Assembly (NCBI GenBank): GCA_964036665.1
Contig: OZ038529.1
Location: 18,920,060 to 18,984,059, forward strand
Direction: 5' to 3'
DNA: 64,000 nt
Source: Gordius sp. MW1
Taxonomy: Eukaryota > Nematomorpha > Gordioida > Gordea > Gordiidae
Positions 60,644 to 64,000 of this stretch are shown here, one piece after another (positions within the stretch are counted from its first letter, which is position 1; every line of letters begins with the position of its first letter). A program made the position numbers and the translations under genes. A model generated the notes under the pieces. The model searched no databases. It had not been told where the DNA came from and saw nothing but the letters and a program-made list of their open reading frames with translations.

Positions 60644-61039
60644 TTGGGAGTGCGCGTATTCGATAATATAAAGATACAGATGAAGTACAGACTATGTTTG
60701 AGGTACGACCACGAATCCCAACAATGTCCGTATTGGGAGGCCGTCAATATAACGGGGATCGTGTGCTATCTGTGCAATAAACGAAACATGCATGAGTGGA
60801 AGGAATGCCCGCGGAGGATAAGGGGAAAAAGGGCCAGTAACCGCAAAGTTAGGAAACTATGGATAAAATCGCAAGTGGCCAGGGAAAAGAATATACAGAA
60901 ATGTAAAGAGGTAGCAACACAAACCGACGCGTCAGAGGGTGAGGTGTGCGAAGCCTTCAATAGACTACAAATTTGGTGTGAACTTTTACCTTTCACTGTT
61001 ATATTACACTTTTACCTTTCACTGTTATATTTTCTCTAA
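60644..61039 (+). CDS. Zinc-knuckle ORF, gag-like fragment
   Basis: 131 codons. MKYRLCLRYDHESQQCPYW and CYLCNKRNMHEWKECPRRIR look like two imperfect CCHC knuckles (the first lacks an early cysteine, the second has five residues before His). A basic RGKRASNRKVRKLW stretch and a VATQTD segment follow, like the end of a retroelement Gag. It is different from the knuckle ORF at 58037 and less AT-rich. The true coding part probably ends near 60980; the last 20 residues read through a junction repeat and antisense viral sequence. There is no capsid and no pol after it. Origin unclear. Confidence 0.45.
   Translation: MGVRVFDNIKIQMKYRLCLRYDHESQQCPYWEAVNITGIVCYLCNKRNMHEWKECPRRIRGKRASNRKVRKLWIKSQVAREKNIQKCKEVATQTDASEGEVCEAFNRLQIWCELLPFTVILHFYLSLLYFL
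60984..61034 (-). repeat. Tandem duplication at the virus-retroelement junction
   Basis: A 25-26 bp unit, AATATAACAGTGAAAGGTAAA on the minus strand, is present twice in a row. The first copy is still in the viral reading frame; the second shifts it and brings the stop at 60999-61001. It marks the downstream border of the viral sequence. Confidence 0.7.
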
Positions 61040-63813
61040 TAAGCGTTTTATTTAATTTATTGTCTATACAAAACTGTTGCTTTAACTGTTTTATACCATC
61101 TAATTTACCTATGTAACATCTATCTGCTTCTTCTAAATACACAATCTTCTCAATTCTACTATCATCTAATATTAGTCCTCTAACCGCATGAGCTGGCACT
61201 AATATAGCATCTTTTACCTTATATCCAAAACAACAGTGGTTGCCATTGGATTTGTTTATACTCACTATTCCTACATCTTTACTCAACAGCCTATCTATTA
61301 AGCTTTCTTTGTCTATAACAAAGGTAGATGTTTCTTCTCTGTCTAGTGATGGTTCATCACTCACCCTTTCATACTTGTTCACTGGTATATAGGTATTACT
61401 GAACACTACTTTATCTCCACCTGCCCTATTCTTTGGCCACATAATTGCAATATAATGACTTATTAAATTAGTAGTTGGGTATGTTACATAATCTACACTA
61501 TTTCTTATATTTACCAATAATATTTCGACATTCCTTCTTGGGTACCATATTAATCTTGCGGACAAAGCTAATGCCATTGTCGATACTCCACCCATCCATC
61601 GTATAACTATCAACATCGATAATATTGACAGTAACTCTAATATCAACTGTGTTATAAAACATACTCTTCCATAATCACTCTTTATCATTTCTCTCAAACA
61701 TCCTGCGCCTCTATTCAATAACCTAATAGTATCTGATATCGATCTTATCATCAACCTCTCTATGTCCAATCTTTCAATTAGTGTCGCCTCTGTGCTAGGT
61801 ATCAACCAAAAGACTATTATCGCAAATATTCCTATAACTCCTATGTCCCATCTTCCTGCAAATAATAACATACCACATGCAAATAGTAATACCAATGATA
61901 TCGCTATACTTATTATTTCACCCTTAATATTTAAAAACTTTGATGCTCTCTTATATATTGATATCAACCTATCCCTTATTCTTGATGTGAAAATAGTGAT
62001 ATTAACGTCTTTATCTCCATTTGGCGCTATATAATTATGCCAAGTGTAACTCAAAAAATATTTTGGCTCCCTGATTAATCCCTCTATTTTTACCTTTACT
62101 ATTTTACCTGAGCCCTTAACACTTATGTATTTATCCACAAACATCCCACAAGTTACTTTCAATTTGATTACTGTATTATAACTCACTATATACATCAATC
62201 TACCATTTATTATACAATTTTCAAACCTCCACAATACTTTACATTTCTTCTGTCTCACCGTTATACCAATTGATATAGTAGCATACTTAAAGTAAGAACC
62301 TATTCCTTCTGTTACATTTTTAACCACTACTTTATCAACAATACAATCCTCTACTCCAACTTCCCCAAATCTCTCTGTCGACATAACTGTCATTCTGGCA
62401 TTACTATCTATGGATACGACATCAATTATTTTCTCCTTAACTGATATTTGTAGCATGTCACCAAAGGCATCGCTGATTAGCGTAACGTATTCACTCTCTA
62501 GCCAAAGGTCTGCATGGGTTTCCTTATACTCAACCCTAGGTTCTACCCCATCTAGCCTTACACTATAACCCACACATTCCTTGTCTATTAACAAATTTGA
62601 ACTATCTCCTGTGTAGGCACATACATTTGCCTCTTTAATGTTCTTATTAGACATATAGGTGTGCGATCCATTGTACAATATAAATTGCGGTATCGACTTT
62701 CCTGCTACTATAACATCGGTTATTGATATTTCTTTACTAGCTAAGTCATACCCTGTATCTAAATATAATATTCTATCCTCTCCTGAACCAAATATCTTAA
62801 TTTCTATTTGGTGATTTTTTGCTGTTTCTGATAATCGAAACACACTAACTCTCCCCATCAGATTCAAACACGATATTACTCTGACCCAAACTGTTCCTAC
62901 AAGTGCGCAATTGGTTCCTGCCCACATATTGTTGTAAGCACTTAAACAATCATCAAAAAAGCATACTTGATCACTCCTGTGTCCTTTCATGTTTATCTTC
63001 GCATTACAAACTCCTCGCCCTAATCCACTAGGGCATCCATATACATGTTCTGTGTCAATTTCTATACTTCCAACGTACACACCATCAAGTATATAAGTCG
63101 GTTTTGAGCTTATCGACATAATCTGCATTGTGTTGTTACCCATGTGTAGACAAGTGCCTATTCTAAAATTACCACTAATCTTATACCTCATATGGCTATC
63201 ATTATCCTGTGTATTGCATCCCATCCAATACACAATCATCCACTTGTTGGGTCCACATTGGCGCTACCAACACTAATAATATTGTTAGTACAATCGCCCA
63301 AATACTTCCATATAACTCACATACCATTACCAACAACATTAGGTATGTTAGCAAAATCATTACCATATTCCATTTATGTTCATGCATGAATGTAGTATTG
63401 TAATATCTTCCATTAAAGCATCCTACCTTATTTGAAGAACAAGAATTAACTTGTTTTGTCTCACTCTTACAATTAATGTTTACTATCGAGGCTCCAAACT
63501 CGATAGACCTTATCCCTTGCGAGCATAAATATCTTATCTCTTGTTTAGATGCATAACATTGCGAATCTATACCATAGGACAACGAACATCTAACTCCTTT
63601 TTTAACACAAAAAAAGATTCTGTTATACATTTCTATAGCTTCTTTAACGTTTATAATAGAAAACATGAACTCGTGGTTCAAATCCCCTGCTTCTAAGCAT
63701 GTACGTCCATTATATAGCAAAATATTGCCATCTTCCGTCACATTTCTACTTCCTTGCCTATTAAAAAACCTCGTTTGTAGCCTTATCCTTCCACCAATGT
63801 AGTTTGTTGGCAT
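60999..63813 (-). pseudogene. Endogenous flavivirus-like polyprotein fragment (M, E-like glycoprotein, NS2-like, protease start)
   Basis: Two minus-strand blocks, 63813-63202 (203 codons; open from a stop at 63892) and 63239-60999 (746 codons), overlap and are one coding sequence with a single frameshift near 63210-63235. Block 1: cysteine-rich ectodomain, then two membrane segments (residues 150-166 and 171-186) like the flavivirus M anchor. Block 2: eight cysteines at 8, 30, 69, 78, 93, 98, 111 and 124, close in number and spacing to the flavivirus E N terminus, with W106-A-G-T-N-C111 where the E fusion loop lies. A stem and double anchor follow (441-482), then a hydrophobic NS2-like part (527-563), then a trypsin-like protease start with His684 (PAHAV) and Asp706. 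The Ser motif is missing because the sequence stops. No NS1-like region is seen. Structure argues for a large-genome flavi-like virus; sequence identity is low, and this rests on patterns. The long intact block suggests a young insertion or constraint. Confidence 0.7.
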
Positions 63814-63845
63814 ATCTGATTGGTATTCATCATCGATTAAACTAT

Positions 63846-64000
63846 AAGTGTTCTCATTCCAATTACAGGGTCTCGAAAGAGACCTGCATTGTTATTTATC
63901 GTCACTACCTCCCCGTGCCGGGAGTGGGTAATTTGCGCGCCTGCTGCCTTCCTTGGATGTGGTAGCCGTTTCTCAGGCTCCCTCTCCGGAATCGAACCCT
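63846..64000 (-). rRNA. 18S ribosomal RNA fragment, runs off the window
   Basis: The minus strand reads GGGTTCGATTCCGGAGAGGG, CTGAGAAACGGCTACCACAT, CCAAGGAAGGCAGCAGGCGC, AAATTACCCACTCCCGGCAC and on to CCCTGTAATTGGAATGAG, the highly conserved eukaryotic 18S region around nucleotides 380-540. The match ends at CACTT (63846); the normal continuation TTAAATCC is replaced by the viral-type reading frame. It has the same sense as the viral ORF and lies on its 5' side. The other part of the 18S gene is not found elsewhere in the window. Confidence 0.9.

Noticed and set aside
60443-60990. 3' LTR of the second gypsy remnant
   Set aside because: I searched for the phrases of 57150-57690 and found no direct repeat on this side; the ACTTTTAC tracts near 60990 are not the same sequence.
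60999-63813. The viral-like ORF as the env gene of the neighbouring LTR retrotransposon
   Set aside because: It lies on the opposite strand to both gag/pol remnants, and it carries NS2-like hydrophobic segments and a protease start after the glycoprotein, which env genes do not have.

Overview
This is a 64 kb piece of an AT-rich invertebrate metazoan nuclear genome. Genes are split by introns with GT..AG boundaries, and coding exons are sparse islands in a dense layer of decayed transposons: RTE-type LINEs, a Ty3/gypsy element, hAT-type MITEs with 8 bp duplications, foldback elements and tRNA-like short repeats. The presence of UTP15, a PPM1L-type phosphatase and a FLYWCH gene points to an animal; I cannot name the taxon. 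I see no bacterial operon, CRISPR array, intact tRNA gene or origin.

Left end (1-5.2 kb): the last two visible exons of UTP15 (+) and a four-exon gene I do not recognise (-, 2780-5146). From 5.2 to 28 kb there is no convincing host gene. This stretch holds a hAT element (7270-8132), a decayed RTE LINE (about 12.1-15.3 kb) interrupted by a small LTR-tRNA-half-LTR element (12577-13743), further LINE and retroelement fragments, an almost full-length Ty3/gypsy element (21099-25810) with AGTC target duplication and a tRNA-Trp primer site, and another LINE split by a hAT (26712-27713).

28.6-38.9 kb carries a six-exon PP2C phosphatase gene (PPM1L-like, +) whose last exon adds a proline-rich tail. 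39.7-44 kb is LINE, MITE and foldback sequence. 44.3-47.3 kb holds a minus-strand FLYWCH zinc-finger gene with a run of small phase-1 exons and a duplicated terminal exon pair, separated by a hAT copy. 47.3-57 kb is repeats, including a 1.7 kb giant inverted repeat and a minisatellite.

The right end is the most unusual part. 57.1-60.4 kb is a deleted Ty3/gypsy remnant, with an RT-to-integrase deletion that keeps the frame. A second zinc-knuckle ORF follows. Then, on the opposite strand (60999-63813), come about 2.8 kb of open reading frame that look like an endogenous copy of a flavivirus-like polyprotein: paired membrane segments of an M-like protein, a class II fusion glycoprotein with an eight-cysteine N-terminal pattern and a fusion-loop-like motif, an NS2-like hydrophobic part and the start of a trypsin-like protease. 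It has one frameshift and is truncated at both ends. Directly upstream of it, in the same sense, lies a fragment of 18S ribosomal RNA that runs off the window. The 18S-viral junction suggests a chimeric cDNA made by template switching, or an insertion in rDNA, or an assembly join.
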